A DNA stretch of 64,000 bases from assembly GCA_048270425.1 (NCBI GenBank), contig JBLWSY010000018.1, positions 1 through 64,000 of the forward strand, read 5' to 3'. This document shows positions 17,468 to 28,059 of this stretch, one piece after another (position 1 is the stretch's first letter; every line of letters begins with the position of its first letter). The notes beneath the pieces are model-generated. The model did no database searches, had not been told where the DNA came from, and worked only from the letters and a program-made list of their open reading frames with translations. The stretch is from Oceanospirillum sp048270425 (lineage in GTDB: Bacteria; Pseudomonadota; Gammaproteobacteria; Pseudomonadales; Halomonadaceae). The translations under genes and the position numbers were made by a program.

Positions 17468-18550
17468 ATGTCTGATCAAGAAAATCGCCAGAAAGCTCTG
17501 TCTGCCGCATTAGGCCAGATTGAACGTCAGTTTGGTAAAGGCGCGGTTATGCGCATGGGCGAACAGCCTCGTGAAGCTATTCCTGCAGTATCCACCGGCT
17601 CTCTCGGTCTGGACGTTGCGTTGGGTATTGGCGGGCTGCCTTTTGGTCGTATTGTTGAGATCTACGGACCTGAATCTTCCGGTAAAACCACTCTGACCCT
17701 TCAGGTGATTGCTGAAGCGCAGAAGATGGGTAAAACCTGTGCCTTCGTTGATGCAGAGCATGCGCTGGATCCTATCTATGCAGAGAAGCTGGGTGTAAAT
17801 CTGGATGACATGCTGGTTTCACAGCCGGATACCGGTGAGCAGGCGCTGGAAATTACCGACATGCTGGTTCGCTCTAACGCGGTAGACGTGGTTATCGTTG
17901 ACTCCGTAGCGGCACTGACACCTCGTGCAGAGATTGAAGGTGAGATGGGTGATTCCCACATGGGTCTGCAGGCGCGTCTGATGTCTCAGGCACTGCGTAA
18001 AATTACCGGTAACATCAAGAATGCTAACTGTCTGGTGATCTTTATTAACCAGATCCGCATGAAGATTGGCGTCATGTTCGGTAACCCGGAAACCACCACC
18101 GGTGGTAACGCATTGAAGTTCTATGCCTCTGTGCGTCTGGATATCCGTCGTACCGGTTCTGTAAAACAGGGTGACGAGATCATCGGTAACGAAACCCGCG
18201 TTAAAGTGGTTAAAAACAAAGTATCACCGCCGTTCAAGCAGGCGGAATTCCAGATCATGTACGGCAAGGGTATCTACCACGCCGGTGAAGTGATCGATCT
18301 GGGTGTTCAGCACAAGCTGGTGGACAAAGCCGGTGCCTGGTACAGCTATAAAGGCAACAAAATCGGTCAGGGTAAAGCCAACGCGGCTCAGTTCCTGATG
18401 GATAACCCGGAAGTGATGAACGAGATCGACAGCGCACTGCGTGAGCTTCTGCTGACGGCTCCGGCAGCCAAAGAAGAGAAAGCTGCTGCAGATGCAAAAG
18501 CAGATAAGCAGGCTGCAGCAAAGGCTCTGACTGAAAAAGATGCCGAGTAA
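17468..18550 (+). CDS. recA: Recombinase A
   Basis: 360 aa. The central recombinase that forms filaments on single-stranded DNA, pairs homologues and activates LexA self-cleavage. Walker A G-P-E-S-S-G-K-T-T near residues 67-75, Walker B V-V-I-V-D-S-V-A-A-L, the L2 region motif T-T-G-G-N-A-L-K-F-Y-A-S and the C-terminal acidic/Ala-Lys-rich tail are all present. ATG at 17468 follows an AAAGGTGTGTC ribosome binding site. A perfect LexA box lies upstream. Unlike most relatives, recX does not follow directly; a minus-strand pair (DUF3137 gene and lemA) lies between them. Confidence 0.99.
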   Translation: MSDQENRQKALSAALGQIERQFGKGAVMRMGEQPREAIPAVSTGSLGLDVALGIGGLPFGRIVEIYGPESSGKTTLTLQVIAEAQKMGKTCAFVDAEHALDPIYAEKLGVNLDDMLVSQPDTGEQALEITDMLVRSNAVDVVIVDSVAALTPRAEIEGEMGDSHMGLQARLMSQALRKITGNIKNANCLVIFINQIRMKIGVMFGNPETTTGGNALKFYASVRLDIRRTGSVKQGDEIIGNETRVKVVKNKVSPPFKQAEFQIMYGKGIYHAGEVIDLGVQHKLVDKAGAWYSYKGNKIGQGKANAAQFLMDNPEVMNEIDSALRELLLTAPAAKEEKAAADAKADKQAAAKALTEKDAE

Positions 18551-18582
18551 ACGCTAGCGGTCTTCGGCAAGATCTTAAGATA

Positions 18583-18626
18583 CGAAAAAACCGGTTCACC
18601 TGATGAGGGTGAACCGGTTTTTTTTG
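18583..18626. terminator. Bidirectional terminator between recA and lemA
   Basis: A-run, then a 14-bp stem (18587-18600 with 18608-18621), loop of seven bases, then eight T's. It separates the convergent recA and lemA genes. Confidence 0.88.
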
Positions 18627-18670
18627 CTTCGGGTTTAACCGTTATAGCTGGTTAGCCCGGTAAAAGCAGT

Positions 18671-19243
18671 TCAGAGATTCGGCCTGTACTCAAAACCTGC
18701 AGACGCTTCGCTGTCGGAGAAAGCTTTAATGGCTGTCTTCTTATTCAGCATACCGTTGACCAGTGAACCCGGGAACATCTGAATACCGTTGTTAAAAGCT
18801 TCAACATTTTGGTTGAAGATGCGGATTGCTGCACCGATCTGCTCCTGCTGTTCAGAAATTTCTGCCATGACCTTCAGGTAAGTATCGGAGGCTTTCAGCT
18901 CCGGATAGGCTTCTACTGCAACACGTAGACCCATCAGCAGGTCATTGGTTTGCTTTTCAGCCTGAGCAAGAAGGTCTGTGTCTACTGAGCCGCTGGATAG
19001 CTGATTCAGTGAGCTACGAAGCTTAGTGACTTCAGTTAGCACAGAAGCTTCATGCAGTTTGTAGTCTTCCACCAGCTGTTCGACATGGGGGATGATCTTG
19101 TTCTTCTGGCGCTCCTGAGTCAGAACCGATGCCCAAGCACGATCAACAGCGTTGTAACGACCGATAATGGCGTTGTAGGTCATTACCACCCAGATGCCGA
19201 TCAGAATAATGGGTGCCAGAATAAAAAGTGTGCTTTCGCTCAT
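18671..19243 (-). CDS. lemA: LemA family protein
   Basis: 190 aa, normal for LemA. One N-terminal membrane segment (about residues 5-22, F-I-L-A-P-I-I-L-I-G-I-W-V-V-M) followed by the family's helical-bundle domain with the signature Y-N-x-I-I-G-R-Y-N-A-V-D-x-A-W-A-x-V and a conserved E-A-Y-P-E-L-K-A. Topology is expected to be membrane-anchored with the long domain outside the cytoplasm. It follows the DUF3137 gene on the same strand with a gap of 104 bases; LemA and DUF3137 genes are a recurrent pair in many bacteria. The molecular role of LemA is not settled. Confidence 0.9.
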   Translation of the reverse strand: MSESTLFILAPIILIGIWVVMTYNAIIGRYNAVDRAWASVLTQERQKNKIIPHVEQLVEDYKLHEASVLTEVTKLRSSLNQLSSGSVDTDLLAQAEKQTNDLLMGLRVAVEAYPELKASDTYLKVMAEISEQQEQIGAAIRIFNQNVEAFNNGIQMFPGSLVNGMLNKKTAIKAFSDSEASAGFEYRPNL

Positions 19244-19347
19244 AATTGCTTTCCCTGTAGTGTGTCGTTCATGACTTGTGTGTCGTTAGTGACCGATTGG
19301 TGATGTGGGATTCCATCGGCTTAGTGTCCGTCAGGACGGTTTTAAAC

Positions 19348-20694
19348 TCAGTTGGACGTTTGTTCCGCTGCGTTAGCAATAGGCTGACTATTAAAGGTAT
19401 GCGTGGTGTTACCGGCAAAATTGTTGTCCGTCAACCGCATCAGGTCGTGAATCAGATCCAGCAAACCGTCCAATTTTTGCAGATCAGCGTGGCCCGAAAT
19501 TTCTCTGGCAAACTCTGTAGGATTGCTCAGGCTATGAACGCGATTAAGTGTGATCAGATCATGATCGTTAAAAGAGAGGCACAACTGGTTATCAAAACTC
19601 AGTTCAACGACCGGTTTGTCGACCAGGGAGGTCAGTGTTGAAATCTTTTCGATCACTGCTGGTGACAGGAAGCGAGCGGCATCTATCTCAGCCCCTGCAC
19701 GAACACTGAAGGCATTGTTGAAGACTGTTGAAGCTGTGCTGTATTTCTCGCCCTGACCTTTGATGCTGCTATCACTGCTGATCGTCAGACTTTGTGCAAA
19801 AGGAAACGGTAGTACTAAACCATGACGGTAGTAGGATTTACGTGTCGTTGTTGTGCGGGTATTACCATCGGAGTCTGTGGTCGTCGAAGTTGTTTTAACA
19901 ACGTAATGAAAATGATAGATCTGAAAATCAAAGTTATGCACATCACCGCTATGGTGCCCCTGGAACAAGGCGACTAACTCCCGGGTGTCATTACCGCGTT
20001 TAAAGTCGGCAAAACGCGAAGAGAGTTGTTGGTAGCGTTCGCTGCATTGATCTTTAAGATCCTTCAGGTTGTTATTAAAAAGCGTATCCAGCAGGAATAT
20101 GCGTGAAGAGATCGGCTCGCGCCAGTTACTGCGAACTCTCAGGTATAGCCAGAGAATGACAAGCACGATAGTCGCTAATATAGCGTAACCCACTTGTTCG
20201 GGCGCGAAATAAGTGCCCACGGCATAACCAATCGTTTCAAGAAGGTTCCAATAAAGATAGTGCCAAGCATGAATCGGGTGAAGGAGGAGAGCGGGCACGA
20301 TGGCGGCAATGGCAAACCGAAGGGTTGGCTGTTCAATATACGTATCCAAAAAGTATTTTTTATTATTGTTATCGAGCCAAAGTACCAGGTAAAGGCAGAA
20401 TAAAGCCGGAACCCAATATGAGCTGTAACCGATAATGTAGCTGAACAATACATTGACCCATTGGATGTTTGGGTTGAAGTTCATATGACCAAATGCCACG
20501 TTATAAATGACATACAAAATGGTGGTCAGCAAAATGGTTGCAAGTCCATAGCTGGCTCTGTCGTTATAATCGAGAGGGCCGGGATGGCGGCCGACGTTTT
20601 CGATTACGCTAACCAGATCATCCTGACTGTTAGCAGCTTCAACCTGTTCCCGGATTTGGCGAATATTGTGAGCCACCTGCTGGTTATGGCGCAT
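19348..20694 (-). CDS. DUF3137-like membrane protein paired with lemA
   Basis: 448 aa. The N-terminal half has about five hydrophobic helices between residues 48 and 187 (for example G-L-A-T-I-L-L-T-T-I-L-Y-V-I-Y, V-P-A-L-F-C-L-Y-L-V-L-W-L and A-I-L-A-T-I-V-L-V-I-L-W-L-Y-L). The C-terminal half is a soluble domain resembling DUF3137: F-x-G-H-x-S-G-D-V-H-N-F-D-F-Q-I-Y-H-F-H-Y, a Thr-rich loop with D-S-D-G-N-T-R, then a strand-rich region. The pairing with lemA supports the assignment. The ATG at 20694 fits. The function is unknown; the pair may modify or sense the envelope. I am fairly sure of the family relation but not of the detailed domain limits. Confidence 0.7.
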   Translation of the reverse strand: MRHNQQVAHNIRQIREQVEAANSQDDLVSVIENVGRHPGPLDYNDRASYGLATILLTTILYVIYNVAFGHMNFNPNIQWVNVLFSYIIGYSSYWVPALFCLYLVLWLDNNNKKYFLDTYIEQPTLRFAIAAIVPALLLHPIHAWHYLYWNLLETIGYAVGTYFAPEQVGYAILATIVLVILWLYLRVRSNWREPISSRIFLLDTLFNNNLKDLKDQCSERYQQLSSRFADFKRGNDTRELVALFQGHHSGDVHNFDFQIYHFHYVVKTTSTTTDSDGNTRTTTTRKSYYRHGLVLPFPFAQSLTISSDSSIKGQGEKYSTASTVFNNAFSVRAGAEIDAARFLSPAVIEKISTLTSLVDKPVVELSFDNQLCLSFNDHDLITLNRVHSLSNPTEFAREISGHADLQKLDGLLDLIHDLMRLTDNNFAGNTTHTFNSQPIANAAEQTSN

Positions 20695-20911
20695 AAAAGC
20701 TTTCCTTATTTTCTATTTGAATCCAAATAGGCTTGCTGAATCATTTTGAAGAATGCTTGACTGAGGAAAAGCATTCTACGGTTGATGTCGGTTATTGAAA
20801 GGACAACAATTTGTCAGAGCAATCAATTTTAGTGCTTTAGCTCTTATGGCGATATGACACGCTCGGCATTTTTGAACATTGACAACAATAGTTAACGAAA
20901 AGGCAGTGCCC

Positions 20912-21442
20912 ATGGCAAAAAAACTGGCTGAAACAGAATCTGAGCTGTTTCAGATGGCGATAGAGTACCTGGCCCGCCGGGACCATGCCGAAAAAGAGCT
21001 GCGCCAGAAACTACTGGGTAAACTGGATAAAGACAATGAGCAAGGCAGTCAGTGGCTTAATTCCGTCATGCGGCGCTTGCAGGAATCCGGCTATCAGAGC
21101 GATGAGCGTTATATCGAGATGCTGGTGCGTGCCCGTACCGAACGCGGCTATGGGCCGCAGTTTATCCGTCAGTATCTGCAGCAGTTCCAGCTGGATAGCC
21201 TGTTGATCGAAGAGTATATCGATCCAAAAGACAAGGCCTGGAATGAGCGGGCATTGTCTCAGCTGGAAAAGAAATTCCGTCAGCCCTCCAGAGACTTTAA
21301 GATCCGCCAGAAGCAGCAGCGTCATCTTTATCAGCGTGGGTTTTCCGGAGACAATATCCGCTGGGCGCAGGCCCGGTTTGATGAGTCTGGTTTTCTGGAT
21401 GAGATCGATCCCGGTGATGAGAACGACAACGCGCATTTCTGA
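20912..21442 (+). CDS. recX: Regulatory protein RecX
   Basis: 176 aa from ATG 20912, which has AAAAGG eight bases upstream; an in-frame TTG at 20879 would add 11 residues with no ribosome binding site. RecX caps RecA filaments and inhibits recombinase activity. The family's three-helix tandem repeats are seen in A-I-E-Y-L-A-R-R-D-H-A-E-K-E-L-R-Q-K-L, the L-Q-E-S-G-Y-Q-S-D-E-R-Y block, R-G-Y-G-P-Q-F-I-R-Q-Y-L and the C-terminal Y-Q-R-G-F-S. It is separated from recA by 2.3 kb, so readthrough from recA is prevented by the terminator at 18583 and it must use its own promoter. Confidence 0.93.
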   Translation: MAKKLAETESELFQMAIEYLARRDHAEKELRQKLLGKLDKDNEQGSQWLNSVMRRLQESGYQSDERYIEMLVRARTERGYGPQFIRQYLQQFQLDSLLIEEYIDPKDKAWNERALSQLEKKFRQPSRDFKIRQKQQRHLYQRGFSGDNIRWAQARFDESGFLDEIDPGDENDNAHF

Positions 21443-21691
21443 GTCTCAGCGTGTCGTATTATGCTAAAGATCACCCAAAAAGGGATAACCTGATCTCTTC
21501 AGTGTCATTATGAGACTAAATAACCGTTTTTATCCCCGAACAGCCCAAAAGTAATACTACCTTTCCTGTGGTTAGGTCTTATAATGTTGGCCTTTTGTTT
21601 GGGATAAGCGTCAGCCACTTCCTCATGGGAGCAGGCCTTTTAAACTGCTTAGTCGACCAATGTATTTGCATTAGCCAACGGACCCAGTTGT

Positions 21692-24337
<2,646 letters not shown>

Positions 24338-24356
24338 TTTATCGATTCGATAAAAA

Positions 24357-24390
24357 ATGCGCCCTTCGACCCGAAGGGCGCTTTGCTGTT
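24357..24390 (+). terminator. Stem-loop after alaS, possible weak terminator
   Basis: A perfect 10-bp stem, GCGCCCTTCG with CGAAGGGCGC around ACC, is followed by only a short T-tract, so termination may be partial and lysC may be partly cotranscribed. Confidence 0.6.
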
Positions 24391-24450
24391 TAGCGGATTG
24401 TATTCCGGTCCGGCAAAACTGTACCCTTGGTCTTGAAAGGACTGTGCTTT

Positions 24451-24513
24451 ATGGGTCCTGAAAGACTGTTAAGCCCGAAAAAACCCGGTCTGCCGGGTAA
24501 AAACAAACCCTAA
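24451..24513 (+). CDS. Possible 20-codon leader peptide upstream of lysC
   Basis: A small frame, ATG 24451 to TAA 24511-24513, begins nine bases after a good AAAGGA ribosome binding site and ends 13 bases before the lysC start. The peptide (M-G-P-E-R-L-L-S-P-K-K-P-G-L-P-G-K-N-K-P) has four Lys and five Pro codons. A hairpin (24483-24498, ACCCGG/CCGGGT) overlaps its second half. Such a lysine-rich leader could couple lysC translation or transcription to lysine supply, but no terminator/antiterminator pair is evident and this may be chance. Confidence 0.35.
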   Translation: MGPERLLSPKKPGLPGKNKP

Positions 24514-24526
24514 CGGAACGCTGATA

Positions 24527-25759
24527 ATGGCTCTTTACGTTCAAAAATTTGGTGGTACCTCGGTAGGTTCCATCGAGCGTATCAAAGCCGTAGCTGAAAA
24601 AGTGAAAGGTTACCGTGCAGAAGGCCACGACGTTGTTGTGGTTGTGTCTGCAATGAGCGGTGAAACCAATCGCTTGATCGCGCTGGCTCATGAAATTAAT
24701 GAAGACCCGACTCCCCGGGAAATGGATATGCTGGTATCCACCGGTGAGCAGGTTACGATCGCTCTGTTGTCGATGACCCTGAATACGATAGGCTGCCCTG
24801 CGGTATCCTATACCGGTCCTCAGGTGAGCATTACTACCGACAGCTCGCACACAAAAGCCCGTATTAAACAGATTGACGATCAGAAGATCCGTAACGATCT
24901 GAAGGAAGGTCGTGTGGTGGTTGTTGCTGGTTTCCAGGGGGCGGATGAAAACGGCAACATTACCACGTTGGGACGTGGTGGTTCCGATACCACAGGTGTT
25001 GCTCTGGCTGCGGCTCTGAAAGCTGATGAGTGCCAGATCTTTACGGATGTGGATGGTGTTTACACCACAGATCCACGGGTTTGCTCTAAAGCAAAACGTC
25101 TGGAGACCATTACGGTTGAAGAGATGCTGGAGCTGGCCAGTCTTGGCTCTAAGGTTCTGCAGATTCGTTCTGTGGAATTTGCCGGTAAATACAATGTTCC
25201 CCTGCGGGTTTTGTCCAGCTTTGACGACCAAGGCCCGGGTACTCTGATTGTTGCTGAGGAAGCTGACGCGATGGAAGATCCATTAATCTCTGGTATCGCA
25301 TTCACTGCGAATGAAGCCAAACTGACTGTTCTGAATGCACCGGATGTTCCGGGTGTTGCTTCTAAGATTCTGGGCCCGATTGGCGCTGCTAACATCGAAG
25401 TGGACATGATCGTACAGAACGTTGCTCCGGACGGTAAAACCACTGACTTTACCTTCACTGTAAGCCGTGGCGATTACAAAAAAGCCCGCGGTGTTTTAGA
25501 AGGTGTCGTTGCAGAACTGGGTGCTGGCGAGATCTCTGGTGACAATGCGATCGCTAAGGTTTCTTTAGTGGGTGTGGGCATGCGTTCACACGCTGGTGTT
25601 GCATCCAAAATGTTCCAGGTGCTGTCCGACGAAGGCATCAATATCCGCATGGTTTCCACGTCTGAGATCAAGATCTCTGTGGTTATCGACGAGAAGTTTA
25701 TGGAACTGGCTGTACGTGCGCTGCACACGGCATTTGGTCTGGATAAAGAAGACGAGTAA
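24527..25759 (+). CDS. lysC: Aspartate kinase
   Basis: 410 aa, the size of the monofunctional alpha-subunit type. It phosphorylates aspartate, the first step to lysine, threonine, methionine and diaminopimelate. The N-terminal kinase domain has K-F-G-G-T-S-V-G-S at residues 7-15, V-V-V-S-A-M-S-G and the F-T-D-V-D-G-V-Y-T-T-D-P motif. Two ACT domains fill about 265-410, the expected feedback-binding sites. There is no homoserine dehydrogenase fusion. Its place between alaS and csrA is the arrangement found in Pseudomonas. A short lysine-containing reading frame lies directly upstream. Confidence 0.97.
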   Translation: MALYVQKFGGTSVGSIERIKAVAEKVKGYRAEGHDVVVVVSAMSGETNRLIALAHEINEDPTPREMDMLVSTGEQVTIALLSMTLNTIGCPAVSYTGPQVSITTDSSHTKARIKQIDDQKIRNDLKEGRVVVVAGFQGADENGNITTLGRGGSDTTGVALAAALKADECQIFTDVDGVYTTDPRVCSKAKRLETITVEEMLELASLGSKVLQIRSVEFAGKYNVPLRVLSSFDDQGPGTLIVAEEADAMEDPLISGIAFTANEAKLTVLNAPDVPGVASKILGPIGAANIEVDMIVQNVAPDGKTTDFTFTVSRGDYKKARGVLEGVVAELGAGEISGDNAIAKVSLVGVGMRSHAGVASKMFQVLSDEGINIRMVSTSEIKISVVIDEKFMELAVRALHTAFGLDKEDE

Positions 25760-25779
25760 TCTTAACGTCTGGTTAGACC

Positions 25780-25812
25780 TGAAAAGCCTGCATATTCTGC
25801 AGGCTTTTTGCG
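25780..25812 (+). terminator. Intrinsic terminator after lysC
   Basis: An 11-bp stem (25782-25792 with 25798-25808) with a five-base loop and a T-run; isolates lysC from csrA. Confidence 0.88.
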
Positions 25813-26018
25813 TTTGTGGGGTGGCTAAAATTCAGTGGTGAATCAGATTCCGGCAAGTGATTGATTTCTGCAATAGGTTTTGACTAATTGTTCGATAGTT
25901 TTAGCCGACAATCTTTTTTGAATCTGCTAACGTAAGATTAAACGGAAGCAAATAGCGCAGTGTGGCCAATTTTTTTACAGCTAAAAGCAAAATACTGAAA
26001 AGATATGACAGGAAAGTG

Positions 26019-26046
26019 TTGAGCTGTAGCTAATTTACCGCATAAT
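26019..26046 (+). promoter_or_regulatory. Candidate sigma-70 promoter of csrA
   Basis: TTGAGC (26019-26024), a spacer of 16 bases and CATAAT (26041-26046), placing a transcript start near 26053 and leaving a leader of about 95 bases. This is the best match in the 25812-26146 gap; I saw no other element there except the GGA motifs next to the start codon. Confidence 0.45.
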
Positions 26047-26125
26047 ATGCGCTCTTTTTACAAGATGGCCTCTACATCCATCTTTTAAAGGCCAGATTCT
26101 ACCCGAGATAGTTTCTGGTACCCCG

Positions 26126-26146
26126 AGGAAATAAGGAGATTCAACC
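26126..26146 (+). promoter_or_regulatory. csrA ribosome binding region with two GGA motifs
   Basis: Two GGA motifs at 26127-26129 and 26135-26137, the second within the Shine-Dalgarno AAGGAG. CsrA binds such motifs, so the gene is probably translationally autorepressed, as shown for E. coli csrA. Confidence 0.55.
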
Positions 26147-26335
26147 ATGTTGATTTTAACCCGTCGTGTTGGCGAAACTCTGATGATTGGTGACGAAGTA
26201 ACCGTTACGGTTCTGGGCGTTAAAGGTAATCAGGTTCGTATCGGTGTTAACGCACCAAAAGAAGTTGCTGTTCACCGTGAAGAGATCTATCAGCGCATCC
26301 AGCGTGAGAAAGAAGACTCTCAGGGAAATGCGTAG
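26147..26335 (+). CDS. csrA: Carbon storage regulator CsrA
   Basis: 62 aa. A small dimeric RNA-binding protein that controls translation and stability of mRNAs by binding GGA in hairpin loops. The sequence M-L-I-L-T-R-R-V-G-E-T-L-M-I-G-D is canonical, and the key RNA-contact residues Leu4 and Arg44 (V-H-R-E-E-I) are present. ATG at 26147 follows AAGGAG. Its probable decoy RNAs are encoded in the same window at 3797-4008 and 4453-4668, and tRNA-Ser follows, as in E. coli. Confidence 0.98.
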   Translation: MLILTRRVGETLMIGDEVTVTVLGVKGNQVRIGVNAPKEVAVHREEIYQRIQREKEDSQGNA

Positions 26336-26401
26336 ATTTTTTGTTTGCTAATTCCTGAGGTAACTATCGGGAAAATAACTAAAATTTTTTCGATTGAAGA
26401 G

Positions 26402-26429
26402 TAGACAAGTTAAAAAAACGTGGTATTAT
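26402..26429 (+). promoter_or_regulatory. Promoter of the tRNA-Ser/tRNA-Arg array
   Basis: TAGACA (26402-26407), a 16-base spacer, and TATTAT (26424-26429), followed by a G+C-rich discriminator (TGCCGCG), typical of stable-RNA promoters under stringent control. Confidence 0.6.
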
Positions 26430-26442
26430 TTGCCGCGTGTTT

Positions 26443-26535
26443 GGAGAGGTGGCCGAGAGGCTGAAGGCGCTCCCCTGCTAAGGGAGTATAGGGTTTGTAG
26501 CCCTATCGAGGGTTCGAATCCCTCCTTCTCCGCCA
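26443..26535 (+). tRNA. tRNA-Ser (anticodon GCU)
   Basis: A 93-nt class II tRNA with acceptor GGAGAGG pairing with CTTCTCC, anticodon stem CTCCC/GGGAG with loop CTGCTAA, a long variable arm (TAGGGTTTGTAGCCCTA), T-loop GTTCGAATC and encoded CCA. It corresponds to E. coli serV, which also lies between csrA and tRNA-Arg genes. Confidence 0.97.
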
Positions 26536-26563
26536 CTTTTTTCGATTATCTGTAATCGATAAC

Positions 26564-26638
26564 CCGCTCGTAGCTCAGCTGGATAGAGTACCTGGCTACG
26601 AACCAGGCGGTCGGAGGTTCGAATCCTCCCGAGCGGGC
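26564..26638 (+). tRNA. tRNA-Arg (anticodon ACG), 3' end lost in assembly gap
   Basis: Acceptor CCGCTCG pairs with CGAGCGG; the anticodon loop reads CTACGAA. The first A of the anticodon is expected to be converted to inosine by TadA. The sequence stops after the first C of CCA, where a run of N begins. Confidence 0.93.
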
Positions 26639-26648
26639 NNNNNNNNNN
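26639..26648. other. Assembly gap (10 N)
   Basis: Ten N's lie between two identical tRNA-Arg copies. The gap probably reflects collapse of a tandem tRNA array, so the true number of tRNA-Arg genes and the spacing are unknown. Confidence 0.98.
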
Positions 26649-26720
26649 CGTAGCTCAGCTGGATAGAGTACCTGGCTACGAACCAGGCGGTCGGAGGTTC
26701 GAATCCTCCCGAGCGGGCCA
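26649..26720 (+). tRNA. tRNA-Arg (anticodon ACG), 5' end lost in assembly gap
   Basis: Identical to the first copy from CGTAGCTCAG to the CCA end; the first five acceptor bases fall in the N run. Confidence 0.92.
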
Positions 26721-26725
26721 TATTT

Positions 26726-26762
26726 TAAAAAGCTGTAGTTCGATGAGCTACAGCTTTTTTTT
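26726..26762 (+). terminator. Terminator after the second tRNA-Arg
   Basis: A stem AAAAAGCTGTAG (26727-26738) with CTACAGCTTTTT (26748-26759) and a loop of nine bases, then further T's. Confidence 0.85.
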
Positions 26763-26846
26763 ATCCGATCTGAGTTTCAGATTTTGGGTTGAACTTCTGT
26801 CATTTGACAGAGACTCTTCAGGAGCGAGTATAAATTCCTGAATCAC

Positions 26847-26923
26847 CCGCTCGTAGCTCAGCTGGATAGAGTACCTGGCTACGAACCAGGCGGTCGGAGG
26901 TTCGAATCCTCCCGAGCGGGCCA
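26847..26923 (+). tRNA. tRNA-Arg (anticodon ACG), third copy
   Basis: Complete 77-nt copy, identical in all visible positions to the two before it, with encoded CCA. It lies beyond the terminator at 26726 and so may have its own promoter or depend on readthrough. Confidence 0.97.
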
Positions 26924-26926
26924 TAT

Positions 26927-26968
26927 TTAAAAAGCCGTTGCTAACCCTGTTAGCAACGGCTTTTTCGT
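26927..26968. terminator. Bidirectional terminator after the third tRNA-Arg
   Basis: A perfect 16-bp stem (26929-26944 with 26950-26965) with loop CCCTG, A-rich on the left and T-rich on the right; separates the tRNA array from the converging dusC. Confidence 0.9.
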
Positions 26969-27021
26969 TTCAGAAATCTGATTTTTATGGGCAGCTTGTC
27001 ATTCTTTGGGTTGCGGCTGGC

Positions 27022-28059
27022 TCATTCGTTGGGCAGCAGACTAAAGTGGCGTTCTTTGTCGGCACTTTTTTCAAGAATCTCAAACATATCCTCGCTGTTC
27101 TGGCAGGTTTTAACGGCATCAAACAGTGGATCTATTGGCACAAGTCCTTTTTTCATCATCGCCAGCCATTGCTTGCCTCGGGCGAGTAAAAACTTACTCG
27201 GATGATCCTTCTGCATACGGCGCAGGTAGATCAAAAGCGCGGCACTGAGATCGGCCTCTGTGGGTTTTAGATCTATGTTGTCCACTATGCGTTTGGCCAG
27301 GTACGGATCGGCTAGTAGACCTCGGCCAAGCATAGTATCGATACAGCCGCTGACTTCCCTGCACTTGTCATAATCTTCAAGGCTCCAGATCTCGCCGTTG
27401 GCGATGATAGGAATGTTGCTGGCCTCACGAAGCTTTGCCAGCCACTCCCAATGAGCTGGCGGTTTATAACCTTCAATCTTAGTGCGTGCGTGAACAACAA
27501 GTTCAGTAGCACCACCTTCTTCTATCGCTTTCAGGTTATCAAATACCAGAGCTGTATCTTCATAACCCAGGCGCATTTTTGCGGTCAGTCGGGCATCGGT
27601 ATCTTTAAGCGCTTCCGAGCAAGCAGAAACGATCTGATGAATCCGTTCCGGTGTTTGCAGAAGAACGGCACCACCTTTATGGCGGTTAACGGTTTTCGCC
27701 GGGCAGCCAAAGTTCAGATCAACAACTTCTGCGCCATACCAGGCGACTTTCTTAGCGTGGGCTGCCAACAACTCAGGGTCGCTGCCTAATAGCTGGTAAT
27801 GAACCGGTATTCCGGCCTGGGTTCTGCTAAGCGTCTCAAGTTCAGGGCAGATCTTCATAAAAGACCGCCGGGGCTGCAGCTCCGTTGTTACGCGCATAAA
27901 TTCAGTGACGCAAAAGTCCAGTCCGCCTATTTCGCTGATCAGTTGACGAACGCCAGCATCAACAACGCCTTCCATAGGAGCTAACGCGATCCTTCCTTTT
28001 GAAGAAACCGGGGAGATGCTTGTGCTTAACAAGCTCGACGCAGTGGGGGCTTTTAACAT
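27022..28059 (-). CDS. dusC: tRNA-dihydrouridine(16) synthase DusC
   Basis: 345 aa. A flavin-dependent enzyme reducing uridine in the tRNA D-loop; subtype C acts on U16. The FMN-binding TIM barrel begins at I-A-L-A-P-M-E-G-V (residues 24-32). The catalytic cysteine is Cys119 in L-N-F-G-C-P-A-K-T-V-N-R-H-K-G-G-A, and the H-A-R-T motif follows. The W-E-W-L and N-G-E-I-W segments are typical of DusC rather than DusA or DusB. The first about 20 residues look like an extra disordered extension and the start has no good ribosome binding site, so the true start may be somewhat downstream. It is next to a tRNA array by position, but such proximity is not needed for function. Confidence 0.9.
   Translation of the reverse strand: MLKAPTASSLLSTSISPVSSKGRIALAPMEGVVDAGVRQLISEIGGLDFCVTEFMRVTTELQPRRSFMKICPELETLSRTQAGIPVHYQLLGSDPELLAAHAKKVAWYGAEVVDLNFGCPAKTVNRHKGGAVLLQTPERIHQIVSACSEALKDTDARLTAKMRLGYEDTALVFDNLKAIEEGGATELVVHARTKIEGYKPPAHWEWLAKLREASNIPIIANGEIWSLEDYDKCREVSGCIDTMLGRGLLADPYLAKRIVDNIDLKPTEADLSAALLIYLRRMQKDHPSKFLLARGKQWLAMMKKGLVPIDPLFDAVKTCQNSEDMFEILEKSADKERHFSLLPNE

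Noticed and set aside
24338..24526. Lysine riboswitch before lysC
   Set aside because: The 189-bp gap lacks the conserved L-box core segments and multi-helix junction; only a small hairpin and a mini-ORF are seen.
26639..26648. Site of a mobile-element insertion in the tRNA array
   Set aside because: The break is only a run of N between identical sequences, which is an assembly artefact; no integrase or attachment repeat is seen.
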